The notes under the pieces are model-generated. The model was not told where the DNA came from, did no database searches, and was given only the letters and a program-made list of their open reading frames with translations. The position numbers and the translations under genes are program-made. Positions 22,118 to 33,645 of a DNA stretch of 64,000 nucleotides are shown here, piece by piece (the first letter of the stretch is position 1; each line of letters starts with the position of its first letter). This DNA is from Drosophila persimilis (lineage: Eukaryota; Arthropoda; Insecta; Diptera; Drosophilidae): contig NW_020825339.1 of assembly GCF_003286085.1 (NCBI RefSeq), positions 186,001-250,000 on the forward strand. Direction: 5' to 3'.

Positions 22118-22554
22118 GCCCCACGTTGGGCGCCAATTAAATATCTGCGGTAGCGGATTGTGTTTTTAAAAAGTTTTTATTTTACTTCGAACTTCACTGA
22201 TATAGATTTAAGTAGAGGGTCACAAAGGAATTCCGGGCCAAGGGATTGCGCGATCTTAATTTTTAGCTAGACTTTGCGGTGTCGCTGCTGGATCAAGACT
22301 GACTTGAACTTTCTGATCTTTGCATCGTTGATCCCTTTCGGGAATAGTTTTTCTATAAACATTTCAATTGATTTCACCATCCTGAGTATTCGATTTCGTC
22401 ATCCAAAGAGAGAACTGTAAAAGGCCTAAAGTGCAGGATCTGCAGAAAGCCGGGAGTGAGATTGTTTATGAGAAGCCGGGTGTGGGCAAACATTGGTTTT
22501 CCATTTAGGCGAGTGTCAAAGATTGGGATTGCGGCGGGAGCCCTTGAGATTGTA
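22118..22554 (-). repeat. Third errantivirus LTR, truncated, with PBS
   Basis: A second PBS (22118-22135) is followed by LTR sequence from 22135 matching the other two LTRs up to GAGATTGTAC. There it is cut by the start of the next LTR element (TGTGAGG at 22555), leaving ~420 of 533 bp. Confidence 0.85.
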
Positions 22555-23469
22555 CTGTGAGGACCCATACTGGGAGCCTCACATAGTAACAAGATTTAAG
22601 TGATTAATAATAAGACAACCTGAAAATATAGTAAGTCGCAATGGAGCGAGATTTGTATTAGTCACAATCATATGCTATGGTAGTAAATAAGCTAGTTAAG
22701 TTTTGCATAGCCGGAATCCCGCCAAACGGCCAGCTCACACGGAACAACCGCAAAGAAGACAGCGAGGAGAGAGAGCCATGCTCAGCCGGCAGCAGAGCGG
22801 ATCTCTTTCGAGAAAGTCCCGTTGGCCCGAAAACGAGCGCTAGGCGTGGGGAGAACGTCGAGCGACCGTGGCGAGAGGAGGAGTCGATTTTTGGCAGCGA
22901 GCGAAGACGGAACGTCGCGGACAGTGAAGAGATAAAGAAAAAGTGTCGAACGGCCGCGCGCCAGAGAGGAAAGGAAAAGCATGGACGAGCTGCAGGAACA
23001 CAGGCGCCGGATCCGCGGGTGAGCTGGCCGATGGCCAAGGTAGTAGTAGGAGTAGAAGGGAGTGCAAGGGGAATCAATCCAATAAAACTTCGATCATATA
23101 ATTAAGAACTCTTTGGCACCCTGCCGGAGTGAGAAGTGGTACGCGTTTCGACAGAGGCGCCCCCCCCCCTTATCCTTTTCCTTCACCTCCCCGGACCCGC
23201 GGCCCACCTCGACCTTGGCAACAGGGGTTTTACCCTGCTGAAGTCGGGGAGTGCAGCGTCTCGGGTGAGTTTCGCGCCGCCCGGCCCAACGCCCGCTTCC
23301 CCCCCCCTAATTTCTCCCGAAGGCCCCGTCGTTGACGGCGGCTCGGCGATCCCTGCGCCAACGACCCGCCTCCCCCCCCAGTCTCAACGTCTCAGCAACT
23401 TACAAATAAACTGTAGGTGACCCTGGGCAGACTGAGGCTGACCCCAGCCTAGGATCACTACTTTTTAGA
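22555..23469 (+). repeat. 5' LTR of an Osvaldo-like Ty3/gypsy element
   Basis: Starts TGTGAGG; the first 28 bases contain an inverted repeat (TGTGAGG...CCTCACA). It is G/A-rich at 22740-23060, then C-rich, with AATAAA at about 23081 and again near 23405. The right edge is placed before TGGCGCCCGAGCCGTGACC. The end is not a clean CA, so this edge is approximate; no second LTR is available for comparison. Confidence 0.6.
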
Positions 23470-24679
23470 TGGCGCCCGAGCCGTGACCGTTGAGACAATT
23501 CAAACGATAGTTTTCTGGGGGGGACTTCACCCCTCGTGGCCTAAAGACCCACAAGTAGATCGTGTAGGTAGCGCCGCATCAAACCGAGGAGAAATTTATA
23601 GGGTATCAATAAGAAAATACGATACGAAGGTACAGGCCAGCAGCGAGCAAAGCGTGGCTGAAAAGCTGTACAATCCCCGTTAGCCGTCGGCAAATGAAGA
23701 GGAGAGAACGGGAAAGAGGAAATGAGAGAGGAAAACGACAGAATGAAAGTACAGCCCGCAGCCAAGCAAAGCATAGTGATGCCCTTCCCATGTCCAGCAG
23801 AAAGAGAGAAAAAAAAAATCCAAGCGAAACACCAGCGACGAAGCAGCACGCAAAGCAGATCGAAAATTCCGTGGTCCCCGTTATACTCAGGCAAAACCAT
23901 GCGGGATCATGGCGCCCGGTACCGTGGGGAAAGAGCCAAGGGCAGCCAGACCTCTGTTACATTTCAGTGGGGAGAGAGGGGGTGAAGACCGGAGAACAGT
24001 TCTGGGCGTCGGCGGCGGGCATGGGCCGAACGACCCACAAGTATAATACATGAAATTATCCCTTCCTCATACTACCCGCACCCCCCCGATCTTCGACTAT
24101 TTACCTAACCATTCGCCCGCGGCTCTCTCGCGTGGTGTTCTCGGCCGATTCCGAGACGTCGACGTCGGCAGAGGCTCGGCCGTTCAGCCAGACCCAATAT
24201 AAGCCGGGTTGTATACAACGCAAGAGACAGTCATCCTCAGCATTCGGTCAACATACAACGTGTGAAACAGAGTGATCCCCCGCCTTAGATCAGTACACAA
24301 CGCGCAAAATACAGTGGTCCCTATCCCGCAGCATACAACGTGCGAAAGACAGCGATCCCGCGCCTTCTGTCCACCTCGCGCTCCCCCCGAAACTGAACAC
24401 GAACCAACGGATTCTAACCGGAACAATCCTGCAGAAACCAACGACTAAAGTACCCCTGAACAAGCGCGTGTTAATTGCCAGCCCCCGTGTCCAGGTCCCC
24501 GACCAAGACGGCCCACCGGTAATTCACCACCGAATAGCCTCGCACGCGTCCTCGCCGTTTAAGGATTCAGAGCCCCGTCTTTCGCCGCGTCCTTAGCTAC
24601 GTTTTTCGACTCCTCGGGCGACGCCCCAGACATTTGATCGTGGACCACGTGCAGCAACAGTGACCCGGACCAACTCAAC
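23470..24679 (+). promoter_or_regulatory. PBS and long 5' leader of the Osvaldo-like element
   Basis: TGGCGCCCGAGCCGTGACC at 23470 resembles a tRNA-Lys-type primer site. The ~1.2 kb leader has no convincing long ORF. At 24211-24371 there are four degenerate direct repeats around ATACAACG-N-AAGACAG-GATCC, starting 24211, 24251, ~24292 and ~24331, about 40 bp apart. Confidence 0.6.
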
Positions 24680-25843
24680 ATGGGAGTCAAGTGGATTTCG
24701 GTCAGGCGCAAGAACGAGTTGGAGATGATTACCGCGGAGCTTGGGTTAGACAGCGCTGGAACTGTCGAAGAGTTGAGACGTCGACTCGCGACCTTCGCAA
24801 ACTCGGCCGATTTACCAAGTACGGCGCGCTCTCGGTTGGAGGAATTGGAGGCCCAGTACGGAGTCGCCGTGACTCCAGAGGTTAAACCACTTTCTCCCCG
24901 CCCTTCTACACTCGCGCCTCTTAGCCTACAACCCCATCCCCCGGCTGCGTATGATGTCGTACCCGCCAGTAGCCGTAGTATCGTGGCGTCGGGATCCGCT
25001 GTGCCGGCAGAGAGCCTACTCCATGGCATCGACGTCGGTGCCGCGCAGAGAAACCTGCAGGGTAGCAAGGACCCATCAACGAAGGGGCCCACCTGGAACG
25101 AGGAGCATTTTAACGCTGCGATCACCGAGAAAATGGTCCGCTGGGGAATCGTGTTTGACGGGTCCGGCGATCCGTTAAGTTTCCTTGAGCACGTGCAAGA
25201 GAGGGCAGCCACTTATAAGATAGATCTACGACACTTATCACAAGGAATCCTCGTGTTGTTCACCGGTCGGGCCGAGAGTTGGTTTCGAACGAGCCGCCTT
25301 AGTGGAGAACCATGGGAGACCTTTCGCAAAGAGTTTTCAGAGTTTTTTTTGCCTCCCCGGTACTTTCAACGGCTAGAGAACGAGATCCGAACCCATTTTC
25401 AACGACCAAAACAAGCGTTTAAAACGTACCTCGTGGACATTCGACTAATGATGCAGCGCGCGGGATACACCGAGGCTCAGGAATTGGAAAGGATATACGA
25501 TAACATGCTCCCGGAATACCAGTTGTTTACGAGGCGAAAAGATTTTGATTCTCTCACCGAATTAACGCAACTGGTTGTGAACTTCGAGGTGACGCGTAAC
25601 AAGGGACCGTCAGAGCTCACGGGCTACGCGAACCAAGCACGAGACACCCATCCCCGGGAAACTTTAGGGCCAACGGCTGGTCAACGAGGACCAAGGAATC
25701 ACGCGGCTGCGAGGACACAGGATCTCCGGCACGATAGAACCCAGGTGAGGGATTGGTCGACGGGACTCGCAGCAGCCGGATGTCAGGAATGGAACCATCC
25801 TCCAAGACGCCGACACCATAATCGACGTGCAGCATGCTTGTAG
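24680..25843 (+). pseudogene. Osvaldo-like gag
   Basis: Starts MGVKWISVRRKNELEMITAE, with an N-terminal SAP-like helical part (about 1-60) and a Pro-rich spacer. A retrotransposon gag capsid domain covers ~150-300 (FDGSGDPLSFLEHVQERA, WFRTSRLSGEPWETFRKEF, VDIRLMMQRAGYTEAQEL). The zinc knuckle (CRNCGGSGHFSTEC, about 25842-25883) is in a different frame, so a frameshift lies near 25760-25830. Gag would build the particle and bind RNA. Confidence 0.85.
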
Positions 25844-26310
25844 GAACTGCGGCGGGTCCGGACACTTTTCCACGGAGTGTAAACAGCCCCAAGTCTTATA
25901 CTGCTGGGACTGCGGCCGTCGCGGGCTACGCACCATCGAATGCTGTCGCAGGAATTCGTCGGGAAACGGACAGGCGCTTCACTCGGCAGGGGACCGGGCG
26001 AAGACCGCCACTCCCACCCCGAGGCAGTAAAGGGAAACCTGCGGCTGGAGAGAGGACGAATTCGCGCGCAAGTAACCATGGAAGGAGAGGACCTACTCGC
26101 TACTCTGGACACAGGCGCCACACGGAGCTTCGTTAGCGAACGCAAAGCCCTGGAGCTGGACAACGGACAGAGTAGCGATGGTACGAACGACGATCAGATT
26201 GGCGGATGGGTCCCTCCGGGAATTGACTCAGGCGCTGATGGCAGACATACGACTAGGAGATCAACAAGTAAAGATGCCGGTGCTAGTAATGAAAGACGTG
26301 CTGGATGACG
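25827..26310 (+). pseudogene. Osvaldo-like nucleocapsid and protease start
   Basis: One frame gives the CCHC knuckle and a second Cys cluster (CWDCGRRG). A further frame (25940-26308) gives LLATLDTGATRSFVSE, an aspartic protease active site (D-T-G). The frame then shifts at ~26200 to the main pol frame. Three frame changes within 500 bp show decay. Confidence 0.75.
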
Positions 26311-27725
26311 TCCTCCTCGGGATGGATTTCCTATGCGGAATAGACGCGACCCTGCAGTGTGGAGGAGTCCCCTTGCGCCTGAAATTTAAACACAGCCATG
26401 ATACCAGGACTCAAGACATAGGATCCACATCCCGCCTGGATCAACCTACGAATCTCAGCCGAGACCGGGTCGCCCAGCATCAAGAACCGACGAGGAACGA
26501 CGTGCCGAACGAGGAGCGCGTGGCCGATCCCCTGGGATCCCTGATGGTGAGGTGGGAAAATCTTGCGAGGAACGACGTACCGAACGAGACGTGCGTGGCC
26601 GTTCCTTCAAGGAATTCTAGGAATTCGGACGAGGTCTCGACCCCGGCAGGATACCAACCCGGATGGACATCGGCGCTCCCCGGCCTCGACCACAGAGCCA
26701 TGCTGAAAACCCCCTTCCGGGTACACGAGGTACAGCAGCGATCCAAGAAACGAGTGCGATTCGAACCCGGCATCGGCGACGACGGGCCCCGCCGTAGGCG
26801 CACCAGGGAACGGCAACGGACACAAGGAGCAACAGTGGCCACCGTGAGTATATCCCAATCGCCCGACGTTTTGACCCCTGGATTCGAGCCCGAAGACGAC
26901 GAACCCCTGGAACCCTGGATCACCGAATGGTTGCAACAGGAATTGAAACAATTCGACGGCCTCAGCGGAGTGTCCCCCATTGCAGAACACACCATCGTGA
27001 TGCGCGACAACAAGCCTATAAAACAACGTTATTATTCAAAAAACCCCGCTATGCAAGCCGTCATTAATAAACAGGTCGACGAACTGCTTAAGGAAGGGCA
27101 GATTGAACCTTCGAAGAGTCCACATAGCGCCCCAATTGTCCTCGTGGGCAAGAAAACAGGTGACATCAGGATGTGCATAGACTTCCGACAGTTGAACGCG
27201 CGATCAATCCCCGACGCGTATCCCCTCCCCAGGATTCAACACATATTGGAACAGCTGAGAGATGCCGGGTACATATCGACCCTGGACCTGAAGAGCGGCT
27301 ACTGGCAAATTCCGCTTGCCCCAACCAGCCGCGAGTGCACGGCGTTCACCGTGCCGGGCCGCGGATTGTTTCACTGGAAAGTGATGCCTTTTGGCCTTCA
27401 CTCCGCCGGCGCGACCTTCCAGCGAGCACTGGATAGCGTGATTGGCCCTGACATGGAACCACACGCATTCGCCTATCTTGATGACATTATCGTCATCGGG
27501 CACACCGTGGAGGCCCACATGCGGCATCTTGGGACAGTTCTACAGCGGCTGCGCAAGGCTAATCTTCGACTCAACAAGGACAAATGCAGCTTCTTCAAAC
27601 GCAGACTGAAATATTTAGGACACGTCATCAGCGGGAACGGCATACACACGGATCCTGACAAGATCGCCGCAGTGCGCAACCTGAAACCCCCGGCAGGTGT
27701 CAAGGAACTTCGCCGATGCATCGGT
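26178..27725 (+). pseudogene. Osvaldo-like pol: protease end and reverse transcriptase
   Basis: The frame starts inside the protease (VLDDVLLGMDFLCGID), passes a long variable region, and reaches RT (IRMCIDFRQLNARSIPDAYP, ISTLDLKSGYWQIPLA, MPFGLHSAGATFQRAL, and catalytic FAYLDDIIVIGH). It ends in the RT connection (YLGHVISGNGIHTDPDK). Around 27700-27730 the reading shifts to the next frame. In the variable region a phrase of roughly RNDVPNE occurs twice, about 90 bp apart, a small internal duplication. Confidence 0.88.
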
Positions 27726-28978
27726 ATGGCCTCCCTGGTACCGGCGGTTTGTACCCAACTTTTCCGAAATAGTAGAACCCATGACTGCGTTGTTAAGGAA
27801 AGATCGGCAATGGAAATGGTCGGAAGAACAGGAAAAAGCCTTCGAGGAGTTGAAGATCAGGTTAACTGAAGCGCCGGTCCTCGCCTGCCCTGATTTTTCT
27901 GAAAAATTCTCATTGCAAACCGACGCTAGCGAACAAGGATTAGGAGCCGTCCTTACACAAAAGATAAGGGACGAGGAACGAGTAATAGCCTACGCGAGTC
28001 GACGCTTGTCCAAAGCCGAGGAGAACTACTCCGTTACTGAGAAGGAATGCTTGGCAATAGTGTGGGCAATCCGCAAGCTGCGCTGTTACTTGGAAGGATA
28101 CCGATTTGACGTGATCACGGACCATCTCGCCCTCAAATGTATCAACTCGATCGACAACCCCACTGGACGGATAGCACGTTGGGCTTTAGAGCTGCAGCAG
28201 TATCAATTCGATATTCACTATCGCCGAGGGAAGCAGAACGTGGTAGCAGATGCACTTTCCCGCCAACCATTGGAGTTACTACATCAAGCTCTGGAGGAGG
28301 AGTCACAGTGCAAGTGGATCAGGAAAATGTTGGCGAGAATCAGGCAGCAGCCGGGCAAATATGAAGACTACCGAAGCGAGAGTGGACAACTGTATCGGCG
28401 CCTGCACACCGTGCCCGAAGAGGAAGACTCCACCCCATGGAAACTCTGCGTCGCTGCAGAACATAGACGACGCGTACTAAAAGAATGCCATGACCACCCG
28501 ATGGCCGCACATCTAGGAATCCGAAAAACAAGCACACGAGTCGCCCAAAAGTACTACTGGCCAGGCCTGTTCCGAGAAGTCGCCAGATACGTTCGCCAAT
28601 GCGTAGTGTGCCAAAAATACAAGGTGAGCCAGTTCAACTGGCGGGGAAAATGTTCACCAGACAAGTTGACGAACCCTTCAGCGTGTTATGCGCCGACTTT
28701 GTTGGGCCGTTGCCCCGCTCCAAACATGGAAACACCGTCCTCCTGGTTTTCTTCGACGCAGTTTAGTAAGTGGGTCGAACTGGTGCCTCTACGCAAGGCA
28801 ACTACGCCACACCTGGAAAGATCATTCCGAGAAAGAATCCTAAGCCGCTTTGGTACCCCTCGTACCTTCGTTTGCGACAATGGGGCACAGTTTACCAGCC
28901 GATCGTTCAAAGGATTCTGCAAAAGACTAGGGATGGAACTTCAGCATACTGCCCCGTACACTCCCCAACAAAATCCAA
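27726..28978 (+). pseudogene. Osvaldo-like pol: RNase H and integrase, cut by a LINE
   Basis: Continues with WYRRFVPNFSEIVEPMTALL, RNase H (QTDASEQGLGAVLTQ, TEKECLAIVWAIRKL, ITDHLAL, NVVADALSR), the HHCC integrase domain (HPMAAHLGIRK ... CVVCQK) and the core (KWVELVPLRKA, VCDNGAQFTSR). Between about 28670 and 28770 two compensating frame changes scramble the first catalytic region. Coding breaks at TPQQNP (28978), before the third catalytic residue, where LINE sequence starts. The rest of the element and its 3' LTR were not found. Confidence 0.88.
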
Positions 28979-29927
28979 CAGATCCAAGCTCAAGGACTAA
29001 CAAGGACGAAAAACTTAATATTTTTTTCATTAATATTAAGCCTTGTGCAAAAAATTAACGAAATTTACCAAGTCAAGACCCTTTGCCGCCAAAAAATAAG
29101 GATTGAAAGGATGCGAAAATCCACAGAGATTGCTCAATGTCGTCGATGCCAGGATTTCGGCCACACAGCCAAATACTGCCGCAGACATCACAACTGTGCC
29201 AGATGCGGTGAAAATCACCAAACCTCACAATGCACACGCCCCCTAGATGCACAGCCAACCTGCATTCACTGCTCTGGAAGCCATATGGCCAGTTATAAAG
29301 GATGCCAATGGTATCAGGAGTTTCTACGCCGATCAATGGGCTCCGCAAAGAATGCAATTAATACGCACAGGACGGGTCATGTCCCCTTAAATAATCAAGT
29401 GGCATATGCTTACTCTACCACACTTCCTGGAGACCAGCAACAGTTTCCTACCTTGCAGTCTAGTCACAAAAAGGGGGCTAATAGACCAACAATACAGCAG
29501 CACCAACGAAATATTGCACCAACCTTTGGTAGGCACTAGAAGTAATACAGGACCCTCCTATGCTGCCGTAGCAAATGGTAATTCAAATGCAATACCTGCT
29601 ACACCTGCTCAACGTCGTTTTCATAGTCTACAAGCGCATCAGCCACAAGGATTGAATAACCAGCAACAGAATTCATATGAAGTTCAGGCACTGCTACAAC
29701 AACAGCAGACACAATTTCAACAATGGCAACAACAGCTCCAACAGCAGCAGCAGCAGCAGTTTCTTATGTGGCTACAGCAACAGCAGCAAGAACAGCAGCA
29801 GCATAATAGTCAAGCCAATCAACGCCTTGAAAAACTTGAAAAAATGGTTTTTGAATTGGCCAACACGATTAAGCAATGGGCTGGATCTAATCTTCAGCTC
29901 CAGAACAACGTTTCAGCATCTCAATGA
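28979..29927 (+). pseudogene. Jockey-type LINE ORF1, 5'-truncated (copy 1)
   Basis: Matches the full ORF1 at 55705-57582 from its residue ~312 on. It has three CCHC-type zinc knuckles (CRRCQDFGHTAKYC, CARCGENHQTSQC, CIHCSGSHMASYKGC) and a Gln-rich C-terminal part. Two indels break it: one extra A at ~29052 and a 4-base loss at ~29515. This copy keeps the first Cys of the first knuckle, which the longer copy has lost. The ORF1 stop overlaps the ORF2 start as ATGA. Confidence 0.88.
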
Positions 29928-32644
29928 ACCCACTAAAGGTTCTCATCTGGAATGCTAACGGCATTTCACGGAAAGCAAAAGAGGTTGAGCTCTTCGCGCA
30001 CAAGAATAGCGTTGACATTCTTCTTTTGACGGAGATCAGAATTAAAAGAGGGGCAGCTGTTAAAATACATGGATATGCCTTCTATCCAGCCTTCAAGCCA
30101 TCGCGGAATAATAATAGCGTTGGTGGAGTTGCGGTTTTAGTTAAGACTTCGCTTCGTCATTTTCCACAAAGGGTCATTGAGACACGCAGCATGCAAATGT
30201 CAGCAGTAAAAGTAGCCACAGGACTGGGCGATGTGGAGTTCAGCGCCATTTACTGCCCTCCCAGAGTCAGGATTGAGGAAAGACATTACATCGATGCACT
30301 CCGTGCTTGCGGGCAAAGGTATTTGGTTGGTGGTGACTGGAATGCCCGACACTGGCTGTGGGGAGACACTTACAATTCCCCTAGGGGGCGAGAGCTAGCG
30401 GAAGCCATCTCTGCTACTGGCGCTAAGATCCTTGCAACTGGATCACCAACCAGGTACCCATATGTACTCAATCACACGCCGTCCTGCATAGACTTCGCAG
30501 TACATCATGGTATTCCGGATTCTCGAGAAACAATAAGTCAGAGCTGGGATCTGGACTCCGACCATCTGGCCTTAGTCATCAGCATTAAAACAGATGGCAT
30601 TATAGAAAATCCAAGCCCTCATCTAGTCACCAAGCACACTGATCTGCTCGCATTTAGGCAACATTTGGAGAGGTCGATTCAACTGAACGTCTCGCTAAAC
30701 TCTGAGGAAGATATCGAGATGGCTGTAGATAACATCACAGAGAGTATACACATGGCTGCTACTGCCTCAACGCCCTCGCATCCTCCGACAAGCGCCGCCT
30801 ATGGAATAGTTCTTACAAGAGAGGCCAGAGAGCTTTTGTCACAAAAAAGGAGACTTCGAAGACGCGCAATCCGATCTCAAGACCCATGGGACCGAATTCT
30901 ATGGAACCGGGCTGCCAAGTAACTTCGAAACTTCCTGAGAGAACTTCGAAGCAACTTCTTTGAACAAAAGCTTGCTTCCATGGATTACACCGTGGATGCT
31001 GGATATTCGCTTTGGAAGACCACTAAGTCTCTTAAGAGACAACCGTTCAGACAGATTCCCATCCGGTGTCCCAACGGTGAACTTGCTAGAAACGAAGAAG
31101 AGCAGGCCAAATCGTTTGCACATCATTTAGGGGACAGGTTCACCCATTACCAATTCGCCACGGAGGCGCAGTACAAAGAGACAAAAGATAGTCTGCAAAC
31201 ACCTCTACAAATGGCCTTACCCATTAAACCAGCCAGGGCTGAGGAGATTGTTGAAGTCATCAAGTCCCTACCGAGGAAGAAGGCTCCTGGCATTGACAGA
31301 GTGTGCAATTCCACACTGAAAGCATTGCCTACTCGGGCGATACTCTACATAGTGCTCATTTTTAACGCCATGTTAAGGATGCAGTTTTTCCCCAAGCAGT
31401 GGAAGATAGCAACAATCCTGATGATCCATACGCCTGGAAAACCGGAGGACGACCCTGAGTCGTATCGGCAAATAAGTCTCTTGTCTTCCTTATCGAAGGT
31501 CTGGGAAAGGCTTCTTGCCAATCGTCTTGGTGGCATCATCAAGGAATGCGGTATCTTGCCGGATCACCAGTTTGGCTTTCGGGAGGGACACGGCACAGTG
31601 GAGCAAGTCCACAGATTGGCAGGACACATCCTACAGGCCTATGATGATCTAGAATACTGCAATGCAGTCTTTATTGATATGCAGCAAGCCTTCGATAGAG
31701 TTTGGCATATCGGCCTACTGAGCAAAATTAAAAAACTGTTCCCAGCACCATACTACGTTGTCCTACGATCATACTTGGAAGGACGTCAGTTTATGGTCAG
31801 GTTCAGGAACACACATTCAACACCTTGCCAAATGAGAGCTGGAGTTCCACAGGGCAGCGTCCTTGGCCCGCTGCTTTACTCTATCTATACTGCAGATCTA
31901 CCCTCCCCAAGCGAACAACATATGGAGGCCCCCCGTAAGGCTCTGCTTGCTACCTATGCGGACGATATAGCACTGCTCTACAGCTCCAAGTGCCGCCTTG
32001 AGGCAGCAGATGGTCTCCAAGAGTACCTCTACTCTTTGGCAGCTTGGTGCAAAAGATGGAATTTAAAAGTCAACCCACTGAAGACCACCAATCCATGCTT
32101 CACCCTGAAAACGCTCATAGACCACACCCCACCCATAAAGCTTGAAGGCGTAACTTTGGACCAACCAAAGCAAGCAAAGTATCTCGGTATCACCCTTGAT
32201 AAGCGTCTTACTTTTGGTCCACACTTGAAAGCTACGGCTCGTAAATGTGGGCAAAGAATGCAGCAATTGCGGTGGCTGATTAACAGAAGAAGCACCATGT
32301 CACTGAGAGCCAAAAGAGCAGTTTATGTACACTGTGTAGCCCCGATCTGGCTATACGGTGTGCAGATTTGGGGTATAGCTGCCAAATCGAACTATAAACG
32401 TATACAGGTCTTGCAGAATCGCGCCATGAGGCAAATAACGAACTGCCCTTGGTACGTGCGCGGCTCCACCCTACATCGGGATTTGAATCTGCATACAGTA
32501 GAGGAGCAGATTGGAAGGGACACCAGCAGATACAGTGACAGGCTAATTAGACACCATAGTATGCTCGCCAGACGATTACTACCTGCCAGGCCTTTGAGGC
32601 GGTTGAAGAGATTGGGTTTTGCCAAAACTATTGGCCAACTCTAA
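29924..32644 (+). pseudogene. Jockey-type LINE ORF2: endonuclease and reverse transcriptase (copy 1)
   Basis: Covers 906 codons. The apurinic-type endonuclease spans ~1-225 (LIWNANGISRKAKEVELF, TEIRIKRG, VGGDWNARH, DSDHLALVIS). RT lies at ~430-720 (RKKAPGIDRVCN, FGFREGHGTVEQVHRL, VFIDMQQAFDRVWH, AGVPQGSVLGPLLYSIY, catalytic YADDIALL). The C-terminus has no clear RNase H. One in-frame TAA at 30920-30922 (codon 333, between EN and RT) is the only break I see; the sister copy has CAA there. The enzyme would nick the target and prime reverse transcription. Confidence 0.92.
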
Positions 32645-32813
32645 GTTTCCCTCCCAATATTATAATATTACTTTTTTTTATTATTACTATATACTATACT
32701 ATATTATATCTCTATAAGTCCTCTTGCATAAAGCAATAGGTTTGGTCTCCTTAATACTATTTACCTGGGATGTTAAGATACGATATATGCAATGTACGGA
32801 TTCAACGGGCTAA
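32645..32813 (+). other. LINE 3' untranslated region (copy 1)
   Basis: AT-rich, with a T8 tract at about 32672 that is the uninterrupted site where copy 4 carries two HINE-like repeats. It matches the copy-4 tail at 61907-62040 up to GGATTCAACG. No poly(A) tail is evident, so the exact 3' end is uncertain. Confidence 0.7.
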
Positions 32814-32859
32814 ACACTATCCGGCTAAACATTACTGCGAAAGTCTTTATCATACAGGG

Positions 32860-33327
32860 CCGACAGACAGCACCTTCGGGACCCTGGAAACTACTGGGAT
32901 CTGGCGAGACACCAACAGCCGTCACCAAGAGCTCTCGCTCTCTCCAGCAGCACGCATAGACTTGTTTTTCTGTTTTGCAGCTAACTGTTCAAATAGCTGT
33001 TGTTGTTGTTGTAGCAGGCTGAGTACTGCGTTGTAGTTGGTTGTACTAACCCCTTTTTCTCCAAAATCATTGCATATGCCAATAGATACTTTTCCTCGCA
33101 TTGTCTTCCTCTGGATCCCCATACCCATCCACGTGTTCGAGAAGGGCTATGGAATCTCCAAGTTGTAAGAACTCTTTCCAAGCCGATTGGAGTAGTTCCA
33201 TCCGGGAGGTGACCTCCGCCGTTGTATTTGGTTCCTCCCGTTCAGCCCAAGCCAATGCGCGTGTGATAATGGCCTTGAGTCTACCACGGGCTTTTACCAA
33301 TGCCTTTAATTGTTCCATTGTAAACAA
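32860..33327 (-). pseudogene. BEL/Pao gag N-terminal fragment (third BEL element)
   Basis: Starts MFTMEQLKALVKARGRLKAI and shows a short BEL-type gag N-terminus with helical, charged sequence and a WKEFLQLGDSIALLEHVDG segment. Frame changes near 33060 and 32990 lead into a Gln/Asn-rich and KNKSMRAAGESES stretch. It is truncated on its left where LINE sequence ends (about 32813-32860). The family call rests on gag-like features only. Confidence 0.55.
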
Positions 33328-33645
33328 TTTTCAATGTACACCAAAGCACACAAAACTGTTAAAGAATCCGGCTCGAAGAATGTTCGCGAATAATATGAGC
33401 GACGGATTTGATTTTAGTGGACTATATTTATTTTGTTCTTGTCCAGTTCGATGTCTATTTGGTACTGAAAAATGCCGTCGCAGCGGCGATAAGAATATGT
33501 GTGTATACAAATTTTCGTTTCTTCCATTCTCTTCTTGTTCTCTTTTGGCGATGGTTCTTCGCTTAGCGATGGACTTGTTATGCGTTCCTCAACAACTACA
33601 AAGAAGCGCTTCCACTTCATCTCCAGGAGGAATGTAAAAGGTACA
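33328..33645 (-). other. Probable 5' leader/LTR of the third BEL element
   Basis: Noncoding DNA upstream of the gag start on the minus strand. A minus-strand LTR could begin TGTACCTTTTACATTCC at 33645, directly where the plus-strand BEL reading starts. No repeat partner is present, so LTR edges cannot be proved. Confidence 0.35.

Noticed and set aside
29677..29958. Asn/Ser-rich frame over the LINE Gln-rich region
   Set aside because: It is the CAG/CAA tract read one base out of frame (giving Asn/Ser), repeated in every LINE copy.
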